Origin: Allopusillimonas ginsengisoli
GTDB lineage: Bacteria; Pseudomonadota; Gammaproteobacteria; Burkholderiales; Burkholderiaceae_B
Assembly (NCBI GenBank): GCA_005239165.1
Contig: RAPG01000006.1
Location: 62,001 to 126,000 of the forward strand
Direction of reading: 5' to 3'
Length of the DNA stretch: 64,000 bases
A model generated the notes under the pieces. That model was given only the letters and a program-made list of their open reading frames with translations, ran no database searches and had not been told where the DNA came from. Positions 1 through 9,467 of this stretch are shown one piece after another. The position numbers were made by a program, and so were the translations under genes. The number at the start of each line of letters is the position of its first letter. Within the stretch, counting starts at the first letter, position 1.

Positions 1-91
1 CTCATGTTTGCACTGCCTCACTTATGGTCGGTTGTTCATGCTCACACCACCTTGCTCACGGCGGCGATACATATGTTCGCATTCGCCAGCG

Positions 92-126
92 TTGCTCCAC
101 AAGTAGTTATGCCGCCTGTGGAGCAA
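92..126. terminator. Hairpin downstream of alaS
   Basis: A perfect 10-bp inverted repeat (TTGCTCCACA at 92-101, TGTGGAGCAA at 117-126) with a 15-nt loop lies just past the alaS stop. No T-run follows on either strand, so it may only stabilise a 3' end or be a protein site. The rest of 1-141 holds no gene I can support. Confidence 0.3.
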
Positions 127-141
127 TGATGTCAAAATAAT

Positions 142-2778
142 TTATTTGCTGGCTTCGAGCGCCAGCTTCTGGCGCACCCAGGCCTCAACGCCCTCCGTTG
201 CTGCCGGCAGTGCCGAGACATCAGTCCCGCCACCCATGGCCATCTCGGGGCGGCCACCACCCTTACCGCCAACCTGAGCGGCCACCATGCCCACAAGATC
301 GCCGGCCTTAACCTTGACGGCGAGATCTGAGGTAACACCTGCAACCAGGCTGATCTTGTCATCAGCAACCGTTGCGAGTAATACCACTGCCGATTTGAGC
401 TTGTCTTTTAATTGATCAACCATGCCCCGCAATGCTTTAGGGTCAGTGCCCTTCATGTTGGCAACCAGCAGCCTGACATTTCCTTCAAGCACAATAGCGT
501 TAGCGGCAAGATCATTGCCTGCCGATGCAGCCAGCTTGCTCTTGGCTTGTTCAAGGTCGCGCTCCAGCGACTTGATCTGAGCCTGCAGGGCTGAAATGCG
601 TTCTACCACGCCCGAAGGTTGCGTTTTAAGTTGCCCCGCAGCCCGCAGCATGGTTTCGTTCAGATTTTGAACCCATTTGACGGCGTTATCACCCGTAATG
701 GCCTCAACACGCCGCACACCGGCAGCAACGCCACCTTCGGAAACAATTTTGAACAGACCAATATCACCTGTGCGCGCAACGTGAGTACCACCGCAGAGTT
801 CTCGCGAGAAACCAATATCCAGTACTCGTACGGTATCTCCATACTTTTCGCCGAACAAGGCCATAGCGCCACCCTGAACCGCCTCATCATAGGGCATGAC
901 GCGCGCCACGGCCGGATGATTGGCGAGAATCTCGTCATTGACAATGCGCTCGACTTCGACGATCTGCGCTGGTGTAACCGGTGCGTCGTGGGCAAAGTCA
1001 AAGCGTGTTTTGTCAGCATCGACCAGCGAACCGCGCTGCTGCACATGCCCGCCCAGAACCTGGCGTAGTGCCTTGTGCATTAGATGGGTGGCTGAATGGT
1101 TACGCACGGTACGGGCGCGGCTCGCGGCGTCTACCTGCGCTTGAACCGTGTCTCCGACAGCAAGCACCCCTTGTGCAACTCGTCCGTGATGGCCAAAAAC
1201 CGCATTTTGTATCTTTTGCGTGTCGGCAACCTCAAAAAGCCCGGCGTTACCCGCCAGCACGCCCGTATCGCCCGATTGCCCGCCTGACTCAGCATAAAAC
1301 GAGGTGGTATCCAGCACAACAATAGCCTCCTGGCCTTGCTGGGCACTAGGCACAGACGTACCCTCGACGTAAATAGCGGTGATTGTGCCAGGCAGTTCAA
1401 GATGCTCATAACCTTCAAAGCGCGTTTCAGCACCCGTATATGTCAAGCCTTCTGCCACTTTGAACTTGCCGGCGGCCCGTGCCTGCTCACGCTGATGGCT
1501 CATCGCTGTTTCGAAGCCTTCAAGATCAACCTGTACGTTACGCTCGCGGCAGATGTCTGCTGTCAGATCAACCGGGAAACCATAGGTGTCATAAAGCGTG
1601 AATAGCGTCTGGCCGTCAAGCGTGCCATTTTCTGGCACGCCGGCTAGCGCAGCATCGAGAATTTTGATGCCATGCTCGAGTGTTTCGCTGAACCGCTCTT
1701 CTTCCTGACGAAGTACTTGCGCGACGCGATCTTGCTGGGCCTCAAGCTCAGGGTAAGCCGGCCCCATTTCGGCAACCAGATCAGGCACCAGCTTGTGAAA
1801 GAAAAGACCTGTCTGGCCGAGCTTGTGGCCGTGACGCAACGCCCGCCGAATAATACGGCGCAATACATAGCCGCGACCCTCGTTGCTTGGGATGACACCG
1901 TCAACGATAAGAAAGCTGCAAGCCCGAATGTGGTCGGCAATAACTTTGAGTGAGTTATCGGTGATGTCTTTGACCCCGGTTTCACGCGCAGCTGCCTTGA
2001 TCAGCGCCTGAAACAGGTCAATTTCATAATTGGAGTGCACATGCTGCAACACGGCAGAAACGCGCTCCAGCCCCATGCCGGTATCGACACATGGCTTGGG
2101 AAGTGGCGTCATGGAGCCGTCTGCCGCCCGCTCGAACTGCATGAAAACCAGATTCCAGATTTCGATAAAACGGTCGCCATCTTCTTCTGGCGACCCCGGG
2201 GGCCCACCCCAAATGGCAGGGCCATGATCGTAAAAAATTTCGGAACAGGGCCCACAAGGCCCTGTATCAGCCATTTGCCAGAAGTTATCAGACGCATAGC
2301 GTGCGCCCTTGTTGTCGCCGATGCGGATAATGCGCTCGGCTGGAACACCGACCTCATCAGCCCAGATTTGATAAGCCTCGTCGTCTTCGTGATAGACGGT
2401 CACCGTGAGCTTGTCGGCCGGCAGGCCATAGACGGACGTGAGCAGTTCCCAGGCATAATGAATTGCATCACGCTTGAAATAATCACCAAAGCTGAAATTA
2501 CCCAGCATTTCAAAGAATGTGTGATGTCGTGCGGTATACCCAACGTTTTCAAGATCGTTGTGCTTGCCGCCCGCGCGGACGCACCGCTGCGAACTGGTCG
2601 CACGCAAGTAGGAGCGCGTTTCTCTGCCAGTGAATACGTCCTTGAACTGCACCATGCCGGCATTGGTAAACAGCAGCGTCGGGTCATTGCCGGGAACCAG
2701 CGATGACGACGGCACCACCTGGTGGCCCTTGGACTCAAAAAAGGACAGGAATTTTTTACGTATTTCAGACGTTTTCAT
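142..2778 (-). CDS. alaS: Alanyl-tRNA synthetase
   Basis: Cytoplasmic class II synthetase that charges tRNA-Ala with alanine and edits mischarged Ser/Gly. The 878 residues match the usual length of about 875. The N-terminus shows class II motif 1 around residues 20-45 ([19 protein letters not shown]) and [17 protein letters not shown] near 85-103. The editing domain has the zinc-site elements [13 protein letters not shown] and [10 protein letters not shown] Gly-rich C-Ala tail ends in [15 protein letters not shown]. The start at 2778 gives the canonical [20 protein letters not shown] good -10 box lies about 35 bases upstream, so the gene appears to have its own promoter although it lies downstream of the pilus operon on the same strand. 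Family identity is certain. Confidence 0.98.
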   Translation of the reverse strand: MKTSEIRKKFLSFFESKGHQVVPSSSLVPGNDPTLLFTNAGMVQFKDVFTGRETRSYLRATSSQRCVRAGGKHNDLENVGYTARHHTFFEMLGNFSFGDYFKRDAIHYAWELLTSVYGLPADKLTVTVYHEDDEAYQIWADEVGVPAERIIRIGDNKGARYASDNFWQMADTGPCGPCSEIFYDHGPAIWGGPPGSPEEDGDRFIEIWNLVFMQFERAADGSMTPLPKPCVDTGMGLERVSAVLQHVHSNYEIDLFQALIKAAARETGVKDITDNSLKVIADHIRACSFLIVDGVIPSNEGRGYVLRRIIRRALRHGHKLGQTGLFFHKLVPDLVAEMGPAYPELEAQQDRVAQVLRQEEERFSETLEHGIKILDAALAGVPENGTLDGQTLFTLYDTYGFPVDLTADICRERNVQVDLEGFETAMSHQREQARAAGKFKVAEGLTYTGAETRFEGYEHLELPGTITAIYVEGTSVPSAQQGQEAIVVLDTTSFYAESGGQSGDTGVLAGNAGLFEVADTQKIQNAVFGHHGRVAQGVLAVGDTVQAQVDAASRARTVRNHSATHLMHKALRQVLGGHVQQRGSLVDADKTRFDFAHDAPVTPAQIVEVERIVNDEILANHPAVARVMPYDEAVQGGAMALFGEKYGDTVRVLDIGFSRELCGGTHVARTGDIGLFKIVSEGGVAAGVRRVEAITGDNAVKWVQNLNETMLRAAGQLKTQPSGVVERISALQAQIKSLERDLEQAKSKLAASAGNDLAANAIVLEGNVRLLVANMKGTDPKALRGMVDQLKDKLKSAVVLLATVADDKISLVAGVTSDLAVKVKAGDLVGMVAAQVGGKGGGRPEMAMGGGTDVSALPAATEGVEAWVRQKLALEASK

Positions 2779-2811
2779 TGCAGAAAAACACTATTTGACA
2801 GGTAACCGCTA

Positions 2812-2840
2812 ATTATAGAGGGAGATTTGAAAATAGGGGC
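2812..2840 (-). promoter_or_regulatory. Putative alaS promoter
   Basis: On the minus strand a perfect TATAAT (2817-2812) lies 33 bases before the alaS ATG. The -35 region about 17 bases further up is AT-rich without a clear TTGACA. The gap 2779-2997 between alaS and pilV otherwise shows no gene; the short ORFs in it look like chance. Confidence 0.45.
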
Positions 2841-2997
2841 CAAGCCCTTGAGAAGTGTTCGACTGCGTTAATCTGGCCCGGGATAGCGAAGACCGCATAC
2901 CTGTTTTTCTCCGGGCCTGCTCCCAGCAGCGTGCAGACCTGCCCCCCCTCCGGGCTGAGTTCTGGGAAACCACGAGTCAGTTTGACTGTGTGGGGGC

Positions 2998-4140
2998 TCA
3001 GCCAAGACAAATGTATCGCCTTATAACCTCATCACGATTAGCGCCCGTAGCATAAGCACTTGTACTTACATAATAGGCGTTAGTGCCCGGCGGGCAAGAG
3101 CAATTCTCAGTATGCGGGTTGACATAAAAACTGTCAGGCCGATCAGGAGAGCCTAAAAAGCGGCGAACGCACTGAAGCGACTGGGTCATAGTGAATGCGC
3201 CGGCCGCACCCCCCGTCAGCGGCTGCCATTGTTCATCACGGCAAATCAGCAAGCCGCCCCGCTCCCGAAGTGCAATTGCTCCTTCACTGGCGCATGAGAC
3301 CGATACGGCAGACACCGATTGCAAATGAAGATAACCACCGACCCGCAAATCCGAACTCGCGACCACAGGTCCGCTTACCGAGACGCCTCCTTGAAACTCA
3401 GGGTCGCGTGCATCACGCACACGCAAGTTCTGCGCCCCGCCGGTCGATGTCGTGCCAACGGCCAGCGCCACCGTGCCAGGCAACAATGCCGGGCCACCCC
3501 AAGGCGGATTGGCCCAGTCGAACGATGCGCCTGCCAGGTGGTGTGGCCTTGCCGGATTCACCCATCCGCCGCGCCCTTGCGTAGTCATCAACCACTGAGC
3601 GATACCCCGGCCGTCAACCTGCAGACTGCCGCGAACACGCATAGGATGGCGTGCATAAACGACCGCATGCAGGCTGCATGACGCCCCCGCACACCCTGGG
3701 TTTCTGAACAACCGTACGTAGGCACCCGTACCATTCGAACTGTTTGATGTACTGCGCCCAGACGTACCCGGAGCGTTGACGGTGCCCACCGTGACCTGGC
3801 GTGCCCCCATGGGGCCTAACATGGGAAACCCACGCGACAGCAGACCATCGGCCTCGAGTTCGGCCAGTGTCGGCGCCGCCCAGTCTGCGTAACCGAACTC
3901 AGCCAGGGCATCGTACCGGATGGCCGCATGCAGAGCATCGCCGTAGCGATCCAGGTAGCCAGCCACCCCATCTCGCACCGACATCATCCATACCGCCGCA
4001 GCCTGCGCGCCAGACTCATGTGCCGCTTCGGCCAGTCTTCCGGCGCCCCAGACGGCCAATAATGTTGCCACCAGTGTCGCAACCAATAGTTCGAGCAGGG
4101 CAAACCCGCGCTGTGTGTACAACCGCCACTGTTTACACAT
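2998..4140 (-). CDS. pilV: PilV-like minor pilin / pilus tip protein
   Basis: Last gene of the type IVb pilus operon. The 380-residue protein starts with a short positively charged leader and a class III prepilin site, RG^FALLELLVATLVATLL (cleavage after Gly12), followed by one hydrophobic helix. A long secreted part has several Cys toward the C-terminus (CASEGA, LICRDEQW, CSCPPGTN, YICLG), as in PilV tip adhesins of R64-type pili. In R64 the PilV C-terminus is switched by a shufflon. Here there is one C-terminus, and I see no recombinase gene or sfx-like repeats beside it. It starts 10 bases after the pilS stop and is surely cotranscribed. The assignment rests on prepilin motif, size and position; binding specificity is unknown. 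Confidence 0.8.
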   Translation of the reverse strand: MCKQWRLYTQRGFALLELLVATLVATLLAVWGAGRLAEAAHESGAQAAAVWMMSVRDGVAGYLDRYGDALHAAIRYDALAEFGYADWAAPTLAELEADGLLSRGFPMLGPMGARQVTVGTVNAPGTSGRSTSNSSNGTGAYVRLFRNPGCAGASCSLHAVVYARHPMRVRGSLQVDGRGIAQWLMTTQGRGGWVNPARPHHLAGASFDWANPPWGGPALLPGTVALAVGTTSTGGAQNLRVRDARDPEFQGGVSVSGPVVASSDLRVGGYLHLQSVSAVSVSCASEGAIALRERGGLLICRDEQWQPLTGGAAGAFTMTQSLQCVRRFLGSPDRPDSFYVNPHTENCSCPPGTNAYYVSTSAYATGANRDEVIRRYICLG

Positions 4141-4150
4141 GACTGACGCC

Positions 4151-4714
4151 TCAGCTCATGGTGAACACAACTGTATTTACGTCACCCCGCGCGCAACGCG
4201 ATTTAGCCGACTGTGCGCTGTACTGCACGGTGCCGTCTTTGACGACCGACATCGCACGCCCGTCGGCGCCCATAACAATGGTGTCAGCTACACGCTGCAT
4301 CACTGACGCGATAGACGGGCATGCAGCTTGACTGACCCGTGTCAGCGTAATGGAGAAAGCCCCACCTCCCGCTTGCTCAACGACGCTGATCTCGCCGTTG
4401 GTGCCAAGACCATGCAGTACGCGAGGAGCATCTTCTCTGCCTGAAACAGTAAAAATCGACGACCCCATGACGGAATTTGCCAGACTGGATGTGTTTATAC
4501 CCCTGTAGGGCGTTGGTGAGCCACTGAGCGCATTGACCTTAGCCTGCAATACAAAGCGGGCCAATTGCTCTCCCACTTTTGGCACCTTGCTTTCCACCAC
4601 AAAGTTATTAATGACCGGCACACCGATAATAGCCATCAACAAAATAATGGCCATCACCACCGACACCTCAACCAGCGAGAACCCTCGCTGCCCGGAAGCT
4701 GTCATGACACGCAT
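4151..4714 (-). CDS. pilS: Type IVb major pilin
   Basis: A 187-residue prepilin and the probable main subunit of the pilus fibre. It has a short leader (residues 1-11), cleavage site RG^FSLVEVSVVMAIILLMAIIG with the conserved Glu5, and a hydrophobic helix that also drives assembly. A C-terminal Cys pair (AACPSI near residue 131, SRCARG near 173) could form the D-region disulphide. The size suits PilS/TcpA-type pilins. It follows pilR by 30 bases and precedes pilV. No prepilin peptidase gene is present in the window, so the leader must be removed by an enzyme encoded elsewhere. Confidence 0.85.
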   Translation of the reverse strand: MRVMTASGQRGFSLVEVSVVMAIILLMAIIGVPVINNFVVESKVPKVGEQLARFVLQAKVNALSGSPTPYRGINTSSLANSVMGSSIFTVSGREDAPRVLHGLGTNGEISVVEQAGGGAFSITLTRVSQAACPSIASVMQRVADTIVMGADGRAMSVVKDGTVQYSAQSAKSRCARGDVNTVVFTMS

Positions 4715-4744
4715 AAAAATTAGCTCCTAGAAAGCACCCGGACG

Positions 4745-5881
4745 CTACTGCCCGGCATAGAAAAAAATAAGTGACTGACGCAGCTCATCAATAACGGCAT
4801 AATGAAAAAGGCCGATAGCAGCCATACTTGCCACCATCGAGAGCAATAAAACCCAGCGCCATGCCTTCGCCTGCCTGGCAACCGTACCCAGCACATGCGC
4901 GCGCAATCGGCTTGCACACAAACGAAGCCCCTCACTCAGGCCCCGGGCGGCCACCATATCGCTCAGAAACCAGTAGTGTTGGGCGTCGAGTAAGGAAGTC
5001 TCGAAACTGGCAGCGCCGGTGGCCCCGCGATCAATGCGTACGAGCATGTCGTCAATGCACGCAGACAGCCAGGGCGAAGACCCCGTCTGCTGACTTCGAA
5101 GGGCAGTTCGCAATTGAGTGGCGCCACTGCCCCCTGCGTCAAGCAAAATGGCGGTGAAATCAAGCAACTTCAATGACTGACCATATCGATACACTCGCCA
5201 GACCGCGTGCCGGTCCAGCCAACGGCGCATGGGACCTGCCCGATTGGGCAAAGACCACAACAGCCAGGTTGCAGACGCTGCCGTCAACGCGGTCAAGAAC
5301 AACCACCAGGATTCGATCAGTCGTGCCAAGCCAAGCAAACGTAGCGTCAGCGGCCCGTAATGTTCAGGAGGCAGCGCGGAGAAGGCTTGCAACAGTTGCG
5401 GAAGCGTATAGAAAGGAATCGCAAGCAGCATGGCGAACAGCAAGCCGAGCGATACACCGGCGGCTGCGAGATTGCCAGCCAGAATGTCGCTGACGCCTTT
5501 AGCCAGTCGCACAGATTCGGCGAGTTTTCTAAGTGCGCTGGTTAGCGCAGCATGACCGAAGGCCTGAGCACACCGGATGATATTTAGCTCAGCCTCCGGA
5601 AAACTGCCACGCCAGGTAACGTAAAGATCTCCGCCTGCGGCCTGATAAGCGTCAAGCCAATTGCGAGAAAGCCTTCCCCGTACTGTGCGGCAACCGTATC
5701 GTATGGCGTCGTGTGCAAAAACTTCTTTAAGCGTTCTCCTGCCCTGCTCGCCTTCAAGCAAGTCGTGAAGATAGTCGTAATAATCGACTCGCACCCGCCT
5801 GAAGCACCAGCAATCAAACAAACGTGCTACCGCTGCCATCGCCGCTGTACCGCCACAATAACTTTTGCCGGGCATTTTCAC
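4745..5881 (-). CDS. pilR: Type IVb pilus inner-membrane platform protein (GspF family)
   Basis: A 378-residue GspF/PilC-family polytopic inner-membrane protein on which the assembly ATPase acts. Two related halves are visible, each a helical cytoplasmic part followed by hydrophobic segments: about 145-175 (VSLGLLFAMLLAIPFYTLPQLL), about 190-215 (WWLFLTALTAASATWLLWSL) and a C-terminal segment (WVLLLSMVASMAAIGLFHYAV). The start overlaps the pilQ stop by four bases (ATGA), a sign of translational coupling to the ATPase. It sits in the expected Q-R-S order of R64-like pil operons. Confidence 0.88.
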   Translation of the reverse strand: MKMPGKSYCGGTAAMAAVARLFDCWCFRRVRVDYYDYLHDLLEGEQGRRTLKEVFAHDAIRYGCRTVRGRLSRNWLDAYQAAGGDLYVTWRGSFPEAELNIIRCAQAFGHAALTSALRKLAESVRLAKGVSDILAGNLAAAGVSLGLLFAMLLAIPFYTLPQLLQAFSALPPEHYGPLTLRLLGLARLIESWWLFLTALTAASATWLLWSLPNRAGPMRRWLDRHAVWRVYRYGQSLKLLDFTAILLDAGGSGATQLRTALRSQQTGSSPWLSACIDDMLVRIDRGATGAASFETSLLDAQHYWFLSDMVAARGLSEGLRLCASRLRAHVLGTVARQAKAWRWVLLLSMVASMAAIGLFHYAVIDELRQSLIFFYAGQ

Positions 5882-7566
5882 GCAGTGCCCCCTGATAGAC
5901 GTTTTCGGGCAGCACGCATCATTTTTTCGGTTTCAAACGCATGAAAGCGCGACTCCACGTCACGAAGATCCACCTGGCCGTCGAGCGCTTTCATGACGGC
6001 GCTCTCCATGGCGCTGCGTGCGGGAACCCACGAAAGCGCCGGTTCGATAATTTCGGCCGCTACGGTGCGACCGCAATACCCGTACAGCTCGGGTAGCTCT
6101 GCTTGACGGCATACCTCGCAGCCTTCTGGATTGCGCAAGCGTGCTTTGCCTGGCGAACGGCCATATAGCTGGCGCACAAGTTCAAGCCAGGGCTGCCAGG
6201 CTAAACCTTTGATAGGCTCAGAGCCCCCAACATGGCGCGCATCCGCGCTGACCACCGGCACCGCGCACTGATCGCAAAGCTGTGGCAACAACGCCTGGAA
6301 GACAAGCAGACGGAGCACGCCGGGCGTAGCCAGAAAATCTGCGGGTACGGCAATAAATCCAGAGGACAGCCGTACAGGTATCATCGCTGCCGATGGAGCA
6401 TGTACCGTGCTATAGACATTGACACCAGAGCCAACCAGATCCATGAAGGCACGTCCGGTCTCAACATCACGTATTTCACCCAGCAGCACATCACTCATGG
6501 CCGAACGCCTGAGCGATCTGAGTTTGGCGGCAAACACATCATGCGACGACGTGTCAAGATTGCGCACCAGCGTGTTCTGGATGGCTCCCGGAATAAGGTA
6601 TTCAACGGGATCTTCAAGCGTAATAACTTTGCGATGCGAGGGCAGACTACTTACCAGAGCAGCCAGACTGGTAGATTTGCCCGAGCCCACAGTGCCCGAG
6701 AAAATGACAGCGCCACTTTCGGAAACCATTGCCCGCCTGATTTGTGCCAGTTGATCGGGCATGTAGCCCAGGCTATCGAGACCTGTCGCGCAGGCCTGCA
6801 CACTACGGCTCAATAGTCGCAGACACACGCTTGGCCCTACATCTGCAGCCATTGATGACCAGCGCAACACAAATGGTTTGCCATCTACGTGCATTGTCAA
6901 ACTACCCTGTTGCTCACGCAAAGGATCGAACACTGAGCCATTGCCACCGCGAATGTCCATCCATGCAACGGAAAGCATGTCGAGCAGCGTGCTGGTTGGC
7001 ATGCCACGGAAACATGCAGGCATTACATAACGTCCGGAGATTGTGTAATTAACCTCAGATTTTGCTTCGGCAAGATGCACATTAAAATGAATATCGCTGG
7101 CACCATGCCTGACGCCCCATTCGACCAAATCGTGAAAGGCAGCTACCAGTGCCGGACGAGATGGTGCAATAGCCGGAGTAAACAAGCCCGCCAGAGAATC
7201 GGATGTGACCTGCCCTCGTACCAGTGCCAGCAACAACGAGGATGCGAGCACATAGCGTTCTGGGGAGGCAAGTTGATAACCTGCCTGCTGAATGCGCTGC
7301 ACAAGCTCGTCAGCTTGATCACTGCCTACATACGCTGCCTGTGCAAATATAGCTACAGACTTATCCTCAAGCTGTACGGGCACCAACCGGTCTGCCAGCG
7401 ATTCGACTGAAAACGCTGCGCCAAGCATACGCAGATAGCGTGGTCGCATAGCCGCCAGTTGCTCGACGCTGGCGATGGTCACGGCACTTGACGCATCAAA
7501 CCGGTTCACATGGCTCTCTACCGAACGTTCGTTGCCAGCACGTCGCCAGAACGCAAACACCGTCAT
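5878..7566 (-). CDS. pilQ: Type IVb pilus assembly ATPase (GspE family)
   Basis: A 562-residue secretion/pilus hexameric ATPase that powers pilin extraction at the cytoplasmic face. It shows Walker A GTVGSGKST near residue 300, an Asp box VITLEDPVEY, a Walker B-type segment VLLGEIRDVETG and a His box around STVHAP. Two CxxC pairs near the C-terminus (LCDQC and CEVCRQ) resemble the zinc element of GspE/PilB proteins. I chose ATG 7566 over the upstream in-frame ATG 7611 because it overlaps the pilP stop as ATGA and gives MTVFAFWRR without a long overlap. Its stop overlaps the pilR start in the same way. Confidence 0.9.
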   Translation of the reverse strand: MTVFAFWRRAGNERSVESHVNRFDASSAVTIASVEQLAAMRPRYLRMLGAAFSVESLADRLVPVQLEDKSVAIFAQAAYVGSDQADELVQRIQQAGYQLASPERYVLASSLLLALVRGQVTSDSLAGLFTPAIAPSRPALVAAFHDLVEWGVRHGASDIHFNVHLAEAKSEVNYTISGRYVMPACFRGMPTSTLLDMLSVAWMDIRGGNGSVFDPLREQQGSLTMHVDGKPFVLRWSSMAADVGPSVCLRLLSRSVQACATGLDSLGYMPDQLAQIRRAMVSESGAVIFSGTVGSGKSTSLAALVSSLPSHRKVITLEDPVEYLIPGAIQNTLVRNLDTSSHDVFAAKLRSLRRSAMSDVLLGEIRDVETGRAFMDLVGSGVNVYSTVHAPSAAMIPVRLSSGFIAVPADFLATPGVLRLLVFQALLPQLCDQCAVPVVSADARHVGGSEPIKGLAWQPWLELVRQLYGRSPGKARLRNPEGCEVCRQAELPELYGYCGRTVAAEIIEPALSWVPARSAMESAVMKALDGQVDLRDVESRFHAFETEKMMRAARKRLSGGTA

Positions 7567-8184
7567 GGAGGCCCCCCGGCACTGTCGACCCGAAAATCGG
7601 GATGAAGGCAAAGAGTCTGAGCCTGCTGGTCGCGCTCAAGCACTACGCAGGAGTTTGAAATTCCGCGCAACTTATACACCTGCGGGTCGGTGGAATCATC
7701 CGGAATGCCAACGGGAAGCGCCTGTCCGTGTCGATACAGATAGGGCTGAGTATCGGCAACCACTTGTGCCGCGAGTTTTTTTCCTATGCCATAAATGGCG
7801 ACCAGCTTTAACTGTGCAGGTCTGTCGGGATGGTGATTAGCATGTGTCTGTTTCGAAATATCATTATGTGTGCGCAGCCCTCCGGGCGTGTCAGCCGCGT
7901 AACGTGCATGCTCAACGCCGGGCCGTTTCGAGTTCCATTAGCTCGTATACCTGCTGAATCTGCGGCTCTGTTGCATCGTCTCCAGGCTCAGCCTGAAACG
8001 GCGCCCTCGGCTGCTCGTCAAGCTGAGTAGACCAGACAATGCCACTTGAAAGCAGTACCAGAATCCCCATCAGCGCGTGCATGCGTTTTCGACAACGCCC
8101 CGGACTTCCTGTTCGCCGCCGCCGTGGCGCGGGGGGCCTGGGTTCAGTCTGGCAGCGACGCTGAAACAGATCCGTTCGCGTCAT
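7563..8184 (-). pseudogene. pilP: PilP-like pilus protein, frameshifted
   Basis: Reading from ATG 8184 gives an Arg-rich N-terminus, one membrane segment (MHALMGILVLLSSGIVWS) and a coil-like stretch ending ELMELETARR at a TGA near 7912. One base further on, the +1 frame continues without interruption as EHARYAAD, then PAQLKLVAIYGIGKKLAAQ, to the TGA that overlaps pilQ. This second part has the compact C-terminal domain style of PilP. One surplus base near 7912-7917, for example in CCCGG, would restore a protein of about 206 residues. The stop context CGT-TGA-G would also allow +1 slippage, but I see no Shine-Dalgarno stimulator. A later start at 8082 is possible. Real mutation, sequencing error and recoding cannot be told apart from sequence alone. 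Confidence 0.72.
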
Positions 8185-9454
8185 CGTCGGACGCATAGTC
8201 TGGCATCGTGGTTTCATAAAGCGTTCCTGATAAAGAAAATACAAGTTGGCTGTTTTGTGCATCAAACTGATTAGTGGGCCTGTGCCACAGCACTGCCTTG
8301 GACCAGCCCATGCCGTGGGCATAGGGCGGCAGCAGGCTGAACGAACGTAATGGGCCTTCGATATACAGAGATCGCGTCATAAACTGAGGCGCGCTGCTAA
8401 CCCCCTGCGGCTTCAGGGGGTGCGACACGCCAATATCAATACGCTGAAATACCTTGCTAATGGCCTGCAGGCCACTGAACAGCAGCCGGTCATTGTCCGC
8501 CTTGTCCGCTAGCGGGCCTTCGTGCAGTGAGGTGGAAATATTTTTTTTAGCCCACTGTATGTATGCCGTATCAAGCGATGGAAAATCAACTTTCCACGAA
8601 GATGGCGCAGCACGCAAAAAGGCCGCGCTGCTGGCATTGTCTGCACCACGCTTGAAATACGCTTCACACTGCCACAGCTGCACCGCGTCAAGACATTCTG
8701 CGCGTTCCAGAGACCAGCGTTCGATCCGTAAAGGCAGCGTGTAAAAATTATCGAGCAATTCAAGCAAACCCGCTTTACCATGCAGTGTGATACTTGAAAC
8801 CGAGGTTGTCGCGACGGTAGAGTTCAAGGCCAGCGGCAATTGCATCTCTGCAGTATGTTCGTCGGAATTACCCAACGATGTTTGACGGTATGGCCAATGG
8901 AGCGACACTACAAGCAGGCTGGCCACCAGCAAAAACCCGAACCATAATGTGTACGTGGGTCGAACCTTTACCAATAGTGCTTCGCTGCAAATGGCCAATT
9001 CTATTTCTGAAAGCGTTGGCGCCAGTGGTGCCCCATCAGACCCCAGCTCAATCAGTTGGGGGTAAGCTTGAGCCAGTTCTGAAAGAAGAGGCCGGACCTG
9101 AGCCAAATCGCCATGCAGTGTATCGGTGCGTGCAATGACAGCACCTTCATGTATGCCTACCAGCCAGAAGATCCCCGAATTGAGCTCAAGCGCAAGCGTA
9201 TAGGTGCCCTCTGGAAACATACGCGCAACGACCTGAGCTGCAGAATGCAGCCCCTTCGAGCGCCTGAGTCTCTGGTCTAGAAACGCCAGGCCCACCGACG
9301 CGTGCGCAAACCCTGAGACTGTCATGTGCGTTGCCCTGCGCTGCCGTGCCATACGCCGGCCTGCCTTAGCAGGCGGCGCATCAAGCAACGCATGCCAGGC
9401 AAGCCCGAAAACCAGCTTCGCGCGATCAGTGTTAAGTACAAATGTTTCGCTCAT
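8144..9454 (-). CDS. pilO: Type IVb pilus assembly protein PilO (PilO2 type)
   Basis: A 436-residue inner-membrane alignment protein that links the cytoplasmic ATPase platform with the outer-membrane secretin. An actin-like-looking N-terminal part (about 1-170) is followed by a membrane segment near residues 178-195 (LWFGFLLVASLLVVSLHW) and a long periplasmic region. ATG 9454 is preferred over an upstream in-frame codon at 9532 because it avoids a 60-base overlap with pilN and is preceded by GAAGAG. The stop lies inside the start region of pilP. The sequence is divergent and the assignment is supported mainly by topology and gene order. Confidence 0.78.
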   Translation of the reverse strand: MSETFVLNTDRAKLVFGLAWHALLDAPPAKAGRRMARQRRATHMTVSGFAHASVGLAFLDQRLRRSKGLHSAAQVVARMFPEGTYTLALELNSGIFWLVGIHEGAVIARTDTLHGDLAQVRPLLSELAQAYPQLIELGSDGAPLAPTLSEIELAICSEALLVKVRPTYTLWFGFLLVASLLVVSLHWPYRQTSLGNSDEHTAEMQLPLALNSTVATTSVSSITLHGKAGLLELLDNFYTLPLRIERWSLERAECLDAVQLWQCEAYFKRGADNASSAAFLRAAPSSWKVDFPSLDTAYIQWAKKNISTSLHEGPLADKADNDRLLFSGLQAISKVFQRIDIGVSHPLKPQGVSSAPQFMTRSLYIEGPLRSFSLLPPYAHGMGWSKAVLWHRPTNQFDAQNSQLVFSLSGTLYETTMPDYASDDDANGSVSASLPD

Positions 9455-9467
9455 GGCACTCTTCGCA

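Noticed and set aside
2035..2706. 223-residue + strand ORF opposite alaS
   Set aside because: Antisense shadow of the highly conserved AlaS catalytic domain.
2998..4140. Possible shufflon at the PilV C-terminus
   Set aside because: No repeated sfx-like 19-bp sites, no alternative C-terminal cassettes and no recombinase gene in the neighbourhood.
7905..7925. Programmed +1 frameshift of the prfB kind in pilP as the main explanation
   Set aside because: The stop context fits but there is no upstream Shine-Dalgarno stimulator, and two other single-base frameshifts in the window make mutation or sequencing error more likely.
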